Under the pieces are notes generated by a model. That model did not search any database, had not been told where the DNA came from, and saw only the letters and a program-made list of their open reading frames with translations. A stretch of DNA of 64,000 nt from Corbicula japonica (Eukaryota; Mollusca; Bivalvia; Venerida; Cyrenidae): NCBI GenBank assembly GCA_038501625.1, contig JAZAYU010000006.1, positions 14,510,638 through 14,574,637 on the forward strand, written 5' to 3'. A program made the translations under genes and the position numbers. This document shows, in pieces, positions 23,801 to 32,370 of the stretch. Positions within the stretch are counted from its first letter, which is position 1. Every line of letters begins with the position of its first letter.

Positions 23801-26800
23801 TACCAGTTGGTAAGTGACAAGATTAACAAGTGTCAAGTAAAATTACCATAATGTGTGACACGTGTCAAGTTAGAGGTACTAATTGGTAAGTGCCAAGATT
23901 AACAAGTGTCAAGTAAAATTACCATTCTGTGTGACAGGTGTCAAGTTAGAGGCACCAATAGTAAGTGCCAAGTTTGACAAGAGTCAAGTAAAATTACCAT
24001 AATGTGTGACAGGTGTCAAGTTAAAGGTACAAATTGGTAAGTGCCAAGTTCAACAAGTGTCAAGTAAAAGTACCATACTGTGAGGCAGGTGTCAAGTTAG
24101 AGGTAAATATTGGCAAGTGCCAAGTTCAACAAGTGTCAAGTAAAATTACCATACTGTGAGACAGGTGTTGAATTGAAAAAACTGATTTGATCTACAGTGA
24201 AACCTTGTTATTAAGACCCTCTCTGGTCTAGACCAAAGTGGAATGTATAGTGGGTTGGTCTTCATTTTGGGGTAGAAATTATTGCAAAACTGTAACAAAG
24301 GACTTGAAGTAGTGGTTTGATTTGCAGTGTTCTAAATGTGGGGTTTTACTGTACATTGTTACCTCTTTAATTATTTGATATGATTGAAAACTCTTTTCTG
24401 AACTGTAAATGTGATAAGGGAACAAATAAAGGCTACTGTATTTAATCTTTAATGTTGAAGACATAGCTGCTTAAAATGATGAAATAGCTGCTTAAATGCA
24501 TATGTTAATTTGTTCACAGCTGTTGATGGGCATGTGGTGAACTGGATTGAGAGTAAGGCCTCCTTTGGAGATGAACAAAGTCACAAAACTTACCTTAAAG
24601 ACCAGTTCTGGAGTTACTGGAATAGGTCTGTACATTGCTGTAACATGCACACCATGGCTGAAGGTTATAAAACTGAAATTTGAAACCAGTCTCAAATCTC
24701 AAGCATCTGATTGGCTGAAATGGTGATTGGTGGCCATTTCAGCCAATCAGATGCTTGAGATTTGAGACTTGTTTCCATGTTCAGTTTTATAACCTTGGGC
24801 ACAGTACTCCATATATATGCATTTCATCGCAAGTGCGAACAGTGTAGATCCGAATCAGCCAGTATATGTGTTGTCTGATCAGAATCTACTCTGTTTGCTT
24901 TTTGGTTAGAAATATAGTAATAAATCAAAAAGCAAACAGTGTAAATCCTGATCAGACAGCACAGATGTGCCAGCTGATCTGGATCTATAGTGTTTTTCCA
25001 TGCCATTCAGGCAACTATATGTAGGAAAGGGATAAAGTTATACTCATTTTGTATGTGGACATACAAATCGTTGGCTTAATATCAAAACCTCATGTCGACA
25101 AAATTTTATTTATGGCAACGCCGAAATACAAAGTAGGCGAAATCTGTCAAAATCTCACATCTCTATGCCAATGGGAAAGGATCAAGATAGTATTTGTTGA
25201 AATAACATATATTGATTGGTGGATAATTCATGAGTTTAAAACCTCGTTCAAGGTTTTGATATTAGGCTGACGAAATAGTTTTACCAGCACTACATCCTGC
25301 TTATCATGGAATGGTAATTATATGAATGTGTCAGATCACTTTTATACAGGCAAGACACAGGAAAATGTGTATTTTTTGTATTCAAGTTGATATTATATTT
25401 TGGACAGAACATACACTTGTCTTTTTTTTTCATAACTAACGTGATTTTGTAACACATTTTGGCCATACAATGTTACTGTAAATGCTAAATACCTAATAAT
25501 AAGCAAATAAGTTTTCTGCTCAACATTTTGACATTTTTTATACGCCCGTTTGAAAATCGGGACGTATTATGGGAACACCTGCGGCAGGCAGGCAGGTTGG
25601 CGGGCGGGCGGCTCCACAGGGTTTCCGCTCTCTAAGTCAAAGAGTTTTCATCAGGTCTTTATCAAACTTGGTGAATATGTTGGTGGGCATAATATCTCGA
25701 CCAAGTTCTATAACCAGCTAAATCCCCCAGGCACTCCTGAATTATGGCCCTTGAATTGTCCAAAATAAGGGTTTACGCTCTCTAAGTCAAAGAGTTTTCA
25801 TCCAGTCTTTATCAAACTTGGTGAATATGTTGGTGGGCATAATATCTCTACCAGGTTCTATAACCAGCCAAATCCTCCCATGCATTCTGAATTATGGCCC
25901 TTGAATTGTCCAAAATAAGGGTTTACGCTCTCTAAGTCAAAGAGTTTTCATCCGGTCTTTATCAAACTTGGTGAATATGTTGGTGGGCATAATATCTCTG
26001 CCAAGTTCAATAACCAGCCAAGTTGCTTCAGGCACTTAAGAGTTATGGCCCTTTATTTATACGAAAAATGTGGCAAATTAGCCAAACTTTTTGACGGGCG
26101 TATTTTGTGGCATTTTGGCACTCTTGTTCAAGAATTGATGTCAGCTATTCCAGGACACCGTTTTCCTGATTGTGCAGATCCCTGTTGTCTGATCAGGATT
26201 TACATTGGTTGCTTTTTGGTCATAACTAACCTAATGAATCAAAAAGTGAACAGTGTAGATCCTGATAAGACAGCATGGATTTACACTGTTAAGCCATGCA
26301 ATAAAGGTGTATATTTGGAGTACATTGTTAGATAAGTGGATATTCTTCTGACCAAATCCATTGTAATTAGTACCCTGAGAATATTAGTGAATCCACAGTA
26401 TTGGAAATCATTGAAAAAATAACAACAACATAAAAGTAAACCATGTTGTTGATTAAAATTTTGTTGTTTAGTGTATTTAAATTTGTTTTTGGTGAAAAGG
26501 GTATATAATAAGAGGAACATTATGACAGTAATTGGTAGGTTTATATCATTTCTCGTTGGTTTTTAAACAGCTTCACGCTTGACCTTTGGTCTCTCATGAT
26601 GTTGTTTACTTGTCCAACTCGAAAAAATACGAACCTACAGTCTGCATACTGTTATAATATTCCATTTTTTTACTGGGTTTGGGTTACTGTTGCAAATTTG
26701 GTCCTGTTTCACCAAGGTTGGGTGATTTGCAGGTGCAGATTGGCCCTGTCATATTGATTTAGAACATGTTTTGTGTTACTGTTGCAGATTTGGTCCTTAT

Positions 26801-27235
26801 ATACTTAAAGAATTTGAAATGCAACTTCTTTAAACACGAAGTATATTTTTTGATAAAAAAATGTTTTTTAATTTCTTTGAGTATATATTAATTTACATGT
26901 TTTGTGTTACTGTAAAAATTTGGTCCTTATAAATTGATTTACATGCTGTGTGTATCTGTTGCAGATTTGGTCCTGTTATATTGATTTACCAGTTTCGTGT
27001 ATATGTTGCAGATTTGGTCCTGTTATATTGATATACCAGTTTTGTGTATCTGTTGCAGATTTGGTCCTGTTATATTGATTTACCAGTTTTGTGTATCTGT
27101 TACAGATTTGGTCCTGGTATGGTGATTTACTGGTTTGGGTTTATAGATGAACTGGATGTGAATCAAGATAAAGGCATTATTCTAAGAGACCACTTTCCAG
27201 AACATATTGTTAAAATGGATCCCAGTGTTAAATGA
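14785..27235 (+). CDS. CDIN1: CDIN1: CDAN1-interacting nuclease 1, complete, 10 exons
   Basis: Join of 14785-14876, 15639-15749, 16989-17046, 17381-17459, 18588-18667, 22129-22178, 22443-22510, 23212-23277, 24520-24625 and 27106-27235: 840 bases, 279 codons plus stop (the human protein has 281). Every junction is GT-AG with matching phase. CDIN1 (C15orf41) is a PD-(D/E)xK-fold nuclease that binds codanin-1, and human mutations cause congenital dyserythropoietic anaemia type I. Visible: an N-terminal helical region with [22 protein letters not shown] and [11 protein letters not shown]; then IGHEYEF and GYDKTPD; then [21 protein letters not shown] and [12 protein letters not shown]. The core residues D194 (P193-D194) and E212-x-K214 are intact. 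Expected in nucleus and cytoplasm. Introns are full of repeats, and two junctions are tandemly duplicated. Confidence 0.96.
15355..15632 (+). repeat. Dispersed repeat, family D (CDIN1 intron 1, abutting exon 2)
   Basis: Starts gttgcctaagaaaaggcgat and ends gtgttcaacttaacacctat; the same start and end frame the copy at 33267-33682. Interior has the tcaaaggtca-type phrases typical of this repeat class. Confidence 0.65.
15639..15749 (+). CDS. CDIN1: CDIN1 exon 2
   Basis: Acceptor tatttcag, donor GTAAGC. Codes [18 protein letters not shown]... to AVAKYYD, aligning with the SIFSQEYQK and YYQ blocks of the human protein. A dispersed repeat ends 8-10 bases before the acceptor. Confidence 0.93.
16101..16247. 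repeat. CCAAT hairpin, family A
   Basis: Inverted halves gtctcaaatctcaagc...attggctgaaatgg and ccattttagccaatcag...tctggtctcc, ending in gttttatgatcttg. It lies in CDIN1 intron 2. Confidence 0.75.
16249..16383. repeat. CCAAT hairpin, family A
   Basis: Begins gagattataaaagtgag and ends with the inverse, ctcacttttataatc. The centre carries attggctgaaatgg and gcagccaatcag. It lies directly beside the previous copy. Confidence 0.75.
16756..16868. repeat. CCAAT hairpin, family A (centre lost)
   Basis: Ends cccaagatcataaaacta and ttggttttatgatctt. The central CCAAT part is replaced by unrelated bases. Confidence 0.6.
16989..17046 (+). CDS. CDIN1: CDIN1 exon 3 (58 bp)
   Basis: Acceptor caatttaag, donor GTAAGA. 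Codes [20 protein letters not shown], in phase with both neighbours and matching the YLNGVVKNG block of the family. A longer open frame here (16920-17165) is intronic in part and is not the protein. Confidence 0.9.
17151..17298. repeat. CCAAT hairpin, family A
   Basis: Long near-perfect inverted repeat from ggcccaagatcataaaact to agttttatgatcttgggc, in CDIN1 intron 3, about 80 bp before exon 4. Confidence 0.8.
17381..17459 (+). CDS. CDIN1: CDIN1 exon 4
   Basis: Acceptor taaatttcag, donor GTGAGT. Codes [17 protein letters not shown], the conserved ILER helix. Confidence 0.93.
17596..17790. repeat. Palindromic MITE-like repeat, family B
   Basis: cagtgtagatcctgatcag, then ctgatctgaatctgagc, then a second half with gaacagtgtagatcgtgatc. 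In CDIN1 intron 4. Confidence 0.65.
18066..18253. repeat. Palindromic MITE-like repeat, family B (clear ends)
   Basis: Begins ttaaccctttccttgatat and ends with the inverse caggaaagggttaa. Inside are two nested palindromes built on gatccagatcagccggcaca and its inverse. Confidence 0.8.
18588..18667 (+). CDS. CDIN1: CDIN1 exon 5
   Basis: Acceptor ttgtttag, donor GTAACA. Codes [20 protein letters not shown] through EIQQ, matching the MLRDPSxI block. Confidence 0.93.
18900..21117 (+). repeat. Minisatellite-bearing repeat, family C, ~145-bp unit (CDIN1 intron 5)
   Basis: Head tatgcccccgccatgaaatg, then gtccgtccg runs; tail ggggcatccgtgtcctatgg. Two ~130-bp units lie near 19000-19320. About ten units then carry the phrase aatggagggatttcaaaat (for example 19838, 19984, 20274, 20704), each with gtaggtc(a/c)aaggtcaaggtcac. 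Short open frames inside are repeat artefacts. Confidence 0.8.
21480..21840. repeat. Dispersed repeat, family H (CDIN1 intron 5)
   Basis: Shares tgctttactttaagccac, ggagaatcaacccacaac and ttggagcggcag with 39815-40055, downstream of the second secreted-protein gene. Confidence 0.7.
21868..22109. repeat. Palindromic MITE-like repeat, family B (complete)
   Basis: Ends ttaaccctttcctgtacag and aggaaagggttaa. It contains both nested palindromes and stops 19 bases before CDIN1 exon 6. Confidence 0.82.
22129..22178 (+). CDS. CDIN1: CDIN1 exon 6 (50 bp)
   Basis: Acceptor tgttgcag, donor GTATCC. Codes [16 protein letters not shown], matching CIxxDxxYGPLxDxIKH. A family B repeat ends 19 bases before this exon. 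Confidence 0.92.
22443..22510 (+). CDS. CDIN1: CDIN1 exon 7
   Basis: Acceptor tacttag, donor GTATCA. Codes [20 protein letters not shown] and AYI, matching the HAIGHEHEVLL block. Confidence 0.92.
22605..22820. repeat. Palindromic MITE-like repeat, family B
   Basis: Starts atccctttcctccatatat; inner palindromes on gagatcagccagcacatc and gatctggatctaaactg; ends near atgcaataaaggtt. In CDIN1 intron 7. Confidence 0.75.
23212..23277 (+). CDS. CDIN1: CDIN1 exon 8 (PD of the nuclease core)
   Basis: Acceptor gttttcag, donor GTAAGT. Codes [20 protein letters not shown] and PI; D194 is the first core acidic residue. The last 24 bases and the donor are copied about 11 times downstream (23278-24170). 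Confidence 0.93.
23256..24170 (+). repeat. 76-bp tandem array copying the CDIN1 exon 8 end and its 5' splice site
   Basis: gtcaagttagaggt(a/g)ccaattggtaag occurs in exon 8 (23256) and then at 23332, 23408, 23484 and on to 24091 with 76-bp spacing, about 12 copies in all. Each unit holds an exon-like 24 bases, a GTAAGT/GTAAG donor (a few are mutated) and a gtgtgacag acceptor-like end. Confidence 0.9.
24520..24625 (+). CDS. CDIN1: CDIN1 exon 9 (ExK of the nuclease core)
   Basis: Acceptor gttcacag, donor GTCTGT. Codes [20 protein letters not shown] and onward to DQFWSYWN; E212 and K214 form the ExK half of the catalytic motif. Confidence 0.95.
24656..24802. repeat. CCAAT hairpin, family A
   Basis: Near-perfect inverted repeat: aaggttataaaactga...attggctgaaatgg and ccatttcagccaatcag...tcagttttataacctt. 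In CDIN1 intron 9. Confidence 0.8.
24804..25035. repeat. Palindromic MITE-like repeat, family B
   Basis: Adjacent to the family A hairpin; gaacagtgtagatccgaatc to gctgatctggatctatag, ending taggaaagggata. Confidence 0.7.
25539..26129 (+). repeat. Minisatellite-bearing repeat, family E, 150-bp unit
   Basis: Head tatacgcccgtttgaaaatc followed by gacgtattatggg and gcgggcgg; three units starting gctctctaagtcaaagag at 25627, 25777 and 25927; tail gacgggcgtattttg, the inverse of the head. In CDIN1 intron 9. Confidence 0.8.
26163..26318. repeat. Palindromic MITE-like repeat, family B (truncated)
   Basis: Keeps tgttgtctgatcaggat, ctaatgaatcaaaaagtg and gaacagtgtagatcctgat; the left end is lost. Confidence 0.6.
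26690..27105 (+). repeat. Tandem decoy copies of the CDIN1 exon 10 acceptor (47-bp unit)
   Basis: The acceptor plus exon start gcag|atttggtcctg recurs with its AG at 26964, 27011 and 27058. Each is exactly 47 bp from the next, and the true AG is at 27105. Older, decayed copies lie near 26695, 26738, 26786 and 26915. Each late copy keeps a T-rich tract (tgtgtatctgttgcag). Confidence 0.9.
27106..27235 (+). CDS. CDIN1: CDIN1 exon 10 (stop)
   Basis: Acceptor ctgttacag, stop TGA at 27233-27235. Codes [20 protein letters not shown] and onward to PSVK. Its acceptor and first ~30 bases exist as decoy copies just upstream. Confidence 0.95.
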
Positions 27236-27785
27236 AACCCTTAAATAGTGTTCACATTGAGTAAGTGGGATTTATTCTGCCCAGAAGCTCTTGCCATCTC
27301 CTGTCTTAGTTTTATGATCTTGGGTCCTAAACTGCTTCTGAACTGCACTGTTAAATTCAAAGTTTGATCCTCTACAGTAAATCAATGATTAAGAGGATAA
27401 CAGAAATGTGTGCAAGACTTAATATTACAGTGAAAAACATAACATTATTTAACATAACATTATTTAAACTCAGTGTAAGTTTTACTATTCCTGAAAAAAT
27501 GAAGACTGTTGGTATATTTGGAAATCAAATGAATGATTTTGGAGACAGTAAACATCCAGAAATAGTGAAGTTGCTGCTCGATATCAACAAGCATTTATAA
27601 ATGAGTTCAAAGGGAGGTAATCTAAGCCCAATACGAGTCTTTCAATCCACTATGTGTTCAAATATACAGATTTTTAATATCTGTATGTTTCTGTTACTTT
27701 GAATTGTTATTTAAAATATTGTAAACTATTTCTAATTACCTTGTTGTGTTGTGTTATAAAATAAAATTAATACTTGCTGATCTGT
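27236..27785 (+). promoter_or_regulatory. CDIN1: CDIN1 3' UTR and poly(A) signal
   Basis: No further exon is seen after the stop. AATAAA lies at 27760-27765 in ataaaataaaatt, a plausible cleavage signal. A fragment of family A (ttagttttatgatcttggg) lies at 27307-27326. The 78-codon open frame at 27364-27600 is treated as UTR. Confidence 0.55.
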
Positions 27786-28521
27786 TTATTTTTCTTACAA
27801 AATTATCATTTATGTCAACAATGGTTTGTCATTTGAAAGCTTGTTAAATTCAGTGTAAGTTTTTCACATACTTCACAAGTTTCAACCTTTTTCTGGAAAG
27901 AAAGACAATTTAAAAAACAAATGAAAAAAAGACATTTCAGTAACTCTTGTGACAACTTTATCAAATGGCAACTTAACGCTATAATTTTTCCCTGATGACT
28001 GGGAGAATAATAAAAATTTGTAGTTAAGAACAGGTCTAATGGCTATTTATACAAACCTCATATTTGCATAATTGTATGACATTCCATATGTATTGAGAAG
28101 GAATGGCTTTTAAATTGCAAACGATGTGATATTAGATGTTGACAAATGATTATGTAAGACAAAAACTGCAAGAGCAGTGTTAAAATTGACCACAAGTGCG
28201 TGCATTTATGTTTTAGTTGCTTCACCCAACGTGTGTTCTATTAAGTCAATTAATCAAGGCGTAGGCGTATGAGGTGTATTTGATACAGATAGTCCTAAAC
28301 TGCAGTTTCTTTTTACAGTAAAAACTTCATAAACCGGATCCTCTACAACCCGAAGTCATCCGCAAATCACGTTACCGATTTTTTGCCTTGGTATTTTATT
28401 GTACCAAAACCCTCCAAATACCTCCGAATTCCGGTAACCGCCCTTAACTTAAAATTTTATTTGCTTTTTTTCTTGAAAAAAAATCAGAAAACTGGATCTG
28501 AGATAAATGCCGTTTTATATG

Positions 28522-28592
28522 TCAAGTTGCAATTTCAGCCAATCAGATGCTTGAGACTAGTCTCTAAATTTAGTTTTATGGTTTTGGGCGCA
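28522..28592. repeat. Half of a CCAAT hairpin, family A
   Basis: Keeps only the right half: aatttcagccaatcagatgc to agttttatggttttgggc. It lies about 150 bp upstream of the TATA box of the following gene. Confidence 0.7.
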
Positions 28593-28741
28593 GGTGTTTC
28601 GAAATAAATCCGCAAACTACGTTCGAGCGTTAGGTATTTTATCATTTGAACGTCCATGTCGATCCTTAACAAACAAATTCTTGATAGATAATGCACAACA
28701 ACCTGTCAACGTGTTTAAAGCTACTGAGTCACCGTGTAAGG

Positions 28742-28749
28742 TATATAAA
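28742..28749 (+). promoter_or_regulatory. TATA box of the 28803 gene
   Basis: TATATAAA, 54 bases before the ATG block, consistent with a short 5' UTR. Confidence 0.6.
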
Positions 28750-28802
28750 CGCTTTTAATTAGCAGTTAATTAACATTGTTTAAACAGATAATAAAAGTGT
28801 AA

Positions 28803-30662
28803 ATGATGATGTACTATAAAATAATTATCGTCTTGTTAATTGGAGTATTAAATCGGCGCGTGTACAGCAGTAATGTGGATATTCCAATAGAAGCGGAGAG
28901 CATGACGAAAAATTTAAATCAAATTACGGCAAGGCAACATGCATCTGGATACCAAACTGTGCACTTGTACAAGGGAGACACTATTTCGACAGAAATTTGT
29001 TTGAATTCATACACCGAGTTAACTGTAAAAGATTTCCGATACTCAAACGATGGTGGAACGGACAGGATTCGTGTGAGTTTCGATATGGCTGTCATTGCTG
29101 AATCCGACACCGTACCGGAATTTGACAACGGTCAAGGTTGGGAGAGGTTTCGAACCAGTCTTGTTATGTTCTCTACAGTTGACAGCGGACGTCATATTCT
29201 AACGGTTACTGTCATAGATGCAGACCAGCACGGAGTCGAAGTGGATGCTATTAATATTCAAGTGAATAATTCTCAATCTCTGGCGTCAGTAAGTTGCCAA
29301 GTGTTTTGTTTTGACGAGATTGGCATTCCATATTCCCCTCCGACGCCACCACCGGTAACTCGCGCCAGAGCAGTGCAAATGAGCACGAAGACAAGCTGCG
29401 CAGAAGAAGATAACGTCAACATTCCGGTGTTTCATGACAGTTTAAAATCGTATGTTGTAACTGCAAGTCTAGCAAAATATCCATCGTTTGAAAACAACAG
29501 AGGACCAGACTGGAGGAATTGCACAATGGTTTCAGACTTTTGGAAATACAGGGATGTAAGCCTTTCTCACATTACACATATGTCGACTCAAACTTCGCAA
29601 CTGACGATAACCCCTGAATCAACTGTCTTTCCTGGGTCACGTATTGCCCTGATTGAAGTAGATTTTGAACTGGAAGGGCCTAGCACTGGGTCTATGGATT
29701 CAGAAGTTGGAACAAACATTAACTTAAATTTTCTTAGATTTAATGGTACACTGTTGTTCCACTTTCAGTATTACGACAGATACAACACGTGGTCGCAAGT
29801 GCAACGTGAGGTCGCAAAAACCGATAACATTAATGTAATGTTTGAAACGCCGGATTTTTCATTCAGGGAAGGTACTGGGAACAAATTAAGAATAGAAGTT
29901 TTCTCGGATCAAAGCAACACTGTTGCATACTCTGTCGGAGAATTCTTCATGCACAAAAGACAGCTGAAGCCTGATAAGACTACGACCCTTTATAAAGACA
30001 GCCTCACGGTGGTTGAAAGCGTATCTATTGACATGTGGTGGCGAGTAAATGAGACAATGACTGTAACAGTTTTAAACGGAACGACTGTCAACAATGCAGC
30101 CTACATTAGAATCTATAGAAGAGTTCCTTGGACTATGGACGGGTTCTCTCAAGTATTTGTAATGTACCAAGATGGAAATGTTCGACTGTTGCCCGTTACG
30201 CCTCATGGTTTAGATTGGATACCGTTTGGTTCCTCATTTCTGATGGGTCAGAGCAATTATACGTTACTGAGACCGTATGCAACTGTAAAGCGAATGCTTA
30301 TTGACCCACATTTGCTCACTATTAAACTTTTCTATGCAGACGGTGGTTTTGCCTCGGTTCGGTTGGTTACCACATTAACAGAAACACAACTGCACGTATC
30401 CGACATCATCTTCGCGAACAGTGCCGCATTATACCCGTTCTTTACGCTACGTTCAATGTACGTCAGTGACGGAAACGGTGACGTAGACCAGTTCAGCGTT
30501 GAAGGCCAAGTAAGGGGAATCCTAGATCCCTGGGGGACGCAACATGGCAACTTCTTTGCTTTCTACCGGAAATGTATTTCAATGCATAATACACAGAGCC
30601 CTGACATAACTTTAAGAATAACTGAGCACCAACCATCTCTCAGCGGATTTCTTTTAGGCTGA
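28803..30662 (+). CDS. Secreted protein with CBM6/35-like N-terminal module, copy 1 (619 aa, intronless)
   Basis: Not recognised as a named protein. Residues 1-22 form a signal peptide (ATG at 28803 or 28806). Residues about 25-160 look like a CBM6/CBM35-type carbohydrate-binding sandwich: IEAESM, SGYQTVHL, RIRVSFDM, GWERFRTS, GRHILTVTVIDADQHGVEVD. A Pro/Thr linker (SPPTPPPVT) follows. The middle part has FPGSRIALIEVDFELEG and FRFNGTLLFHFQYYDRYNTW-like strands. The C-terminal part has WWRVNETMTVTVLNGTT, DWIPFGSSFLMGQSNYT, FYADGGFASVRLV and MYVSDGNGDVDQFSVEG, ending at residue 619. Several N-glycosylation sites (NCT, NET, NGT). The gene has no introns, while the neighbouring genes have many. 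Likely extracellular and possibly glycan-binding (inference). A copy about 91% identical lies at 37836. Confidence 0.8.
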   Translation: MMMYYKIIIVLLIGVLNRRVYSSNVDIPIEAESMTKNLNQITARQHASGYQTVHLYKGDTISTEICLNSYTELTVKDFRYSNDGGTDRIRVSFDMAVIAESDTVPEFDNGQGWERFRTSLVMFSTVDSGRHILTVTVIDADQHGVEVDAINIQVNNSQSLASVSCQVFCFDEIGIPYSPPTPPPVTRARAVQMSTKTSCAEEDNVNIPVFHDSLKSYVVTASLAKYPSFENNRGPDWRNCTMVSDFWKYRDVSLSHITHMSTQTSQLTITPESTVFPGSRIALIEVDFELEGPSTGSMDSEVGTNINLNFLRFNGTLLFHFQYYDRYNTWSQVQREVAKTDNINVMFETPDFSFREGTGNKLRIEVFSDQSNTVAYSVGEFFMHKRQLKPDKTTTLYKDSLTVVESVSIDMWWRVNETMTVTVLNGTTVNNAAYIRIYRRVPWTMDGFSQVFVMYQDGNVRLLPVTPHGLDWIPFGSSFLMGQSNYTLLRPYATVKRMLIDPHLLTIKLFYADGGFASVRLVTTLTETQLHVSDIIFANSAALYPFFTLRSMYVSDGNGDVDQFSVEGQVRGILDPWGTQHGNFFAFYRKCISMHNTQSPDITLRITEHQPSLSGFLLG

Positions 30663-31864
30663 CCGTTTATGCGACAGTTCGATGCTTTCTGATGTCTTTT
30701 GTATTAGAGTAAAAACCTTAAGATATATGTCGAATATTAAAACAGTATGCAATCTGTAGATTTGTATTTTTCGAGTAGGGTATGTAAACACTATCACGCG
30801 AGACCGAAGGTCGAGCGTGATGTGGTTTACATACGCAACGAGAAGTAATACGAACCTACAGACTGCATACTGTCATAATGTTTCTTTTTTATTATAAACC
30901 ATTCTCGCTCAAAACAAATTAAAATAAACTAAACAACAAACAAAATTTTAGTCAAAAACGTGGTTTACACAATAGTAGAAATAAAAACAGTAATGCGCTA
31001 GTAAATTTATGAGTGGCGTAGAAAAAAAATATGAATGACGTAAAATATCGTTACAGTTGTAGAACGGAAATTTCCTATTTTAGAGTTCAGTATGTGCCGG
31101 AAAATTACAACATAATGTGACGAAGTTATGACGTCACATAGAATACTGAAGGCTGCAAAATACAGAATCGGAAAACGACACTGTCCAATACGGAATTAGG
31201 TATCAATCTTCCGCACTAACTCTGCACTTTGCTTAAATCATTCATGGTTATATAATAAAATATATTTATTACATAATAAACGTCGCTACGCCATACTGTA
31301 TTACCATGCACAGTTTTTTAGTAATTAGACAGCTATACATTATCTTACGAGTTTACGAGTTTCGAGCTATTTATTGAAACAAGGCTTCAAGGTAGGAACT
31401 ATTTAACTTCTTTCTTGATCTTGAAGATCTTATATAATATGTTCGTATGTGTTGACGCTGTTAGGCAAAATGCGAAAAAGGCAACCCATCTCCAGCGGCG
31501 TTTATCTAAAATATCATGACGATAGTTTGTTAATCTTTCATTTATACGAGTATCGACCGATCAACAGCAGAATGGCTGATCATCAAGTATACTGAGCGCT
31601 GTAGGGATGTCATGCTAGCAGCTTTTCTTTGGATAATTTAGTAAAAAAAATGACATTGCTTTTGATTTCCTAATTTACGAATTCAATATCCATAACACAT
31701 GGGTTGAGACTTTCCTTTTTTTAAAGTATTTTAGCTGTTGTTGTATGTATGGAATTAACTTTGTGTAATAACAGTTACATTTTCATTTGTGCTGGCGATA
31801 TCCACAGAATTTAAAGGAAAATACAAGCACTGTTTTCTTTAAAGTATTTGACAGTGTTACTAGC
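30663..31864. other. 3' flank of copy 1
   Basis: 30770-30900 shares a short repeat with 26605-26680 (acgaacctacag.ctgcatactgt). From about 31440 the sequence matches the 3' flank of copy 2 (from about 40080), for example gcttttgattt and acgaattcaatatccata. No gene seen. Confidence 0.6.
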
Positions 31865-31866
31865 TA

Positions 31867-32368
31867 CAGGGAGATGTGCGGGATTGATGAATGGAACAGA
31901 TTTGCGAAAAGGGTTATTAATCAGTTGAATATTTAAAACCAATATTTTATAAAAAAAAAAGATATATAAATGGTGTTTCCTATCCTATGGGACGCGCATA
32001 GGTTAGCTATTTTTGTATTTCCCGCGTAAAGCCGCGGTGGTTTTGGGGATTGTCACGTGATCACTGCAACCAAAATACGCATTCGGTGCACCTTGCCGAC
32101 TATCGACGTCGCCATTTGTTTCAAAATGCCTTGGCCACCACGATTAGTAAGCGTGACATTCCTATGATCGCTAAATGTAGAATGTATTTTTGTATAGGGA
32201 TTTCTTCAGCGGATTGTTTTCAGGTCCTGTAAAATGTTAAAATTAACCGAACATTCTCCTGGAGGGGTTGAAATGTAGAGTTTAGTGAAAAGTACACGTA
32301 AGTGTTACATAGATCGATCTGTTTACGATTTTACCGAGTACACCTGCTCGACCCTGCACATCTCCCTT
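31867..32368. mobile_element. TA-flanked TIR element, 502 bp, present in copy 1 flank only
   Basis: Ends cagggagatgtgc and gcacatctcccttt, inverted, with TA on both sides (31865-31866, 32369-32370). The duplicated flank of copy 2 (near 40475) lacks it: ttactagcaatttgaaac runs on to aaacaatatg. A TA duplication fits Tc1/mariner-type or PIF-type mobilisation. No coding capacity. Confidence 0.75.
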
Positions 32369-32370
32369 TA

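Noticed and set aside
23256..24170. CRISPR-like array of regular repeats
   Set aside because: Units are contiguous 76-bp copies of an exon end and intron in a eukaryotic gene, with no variable spacers.
27364..27600. 78-codon frame after CDIN1
   Set aside because: It lies in the 3' UTR and lacks recognisable features. CDIN1 already ends at the usual position.
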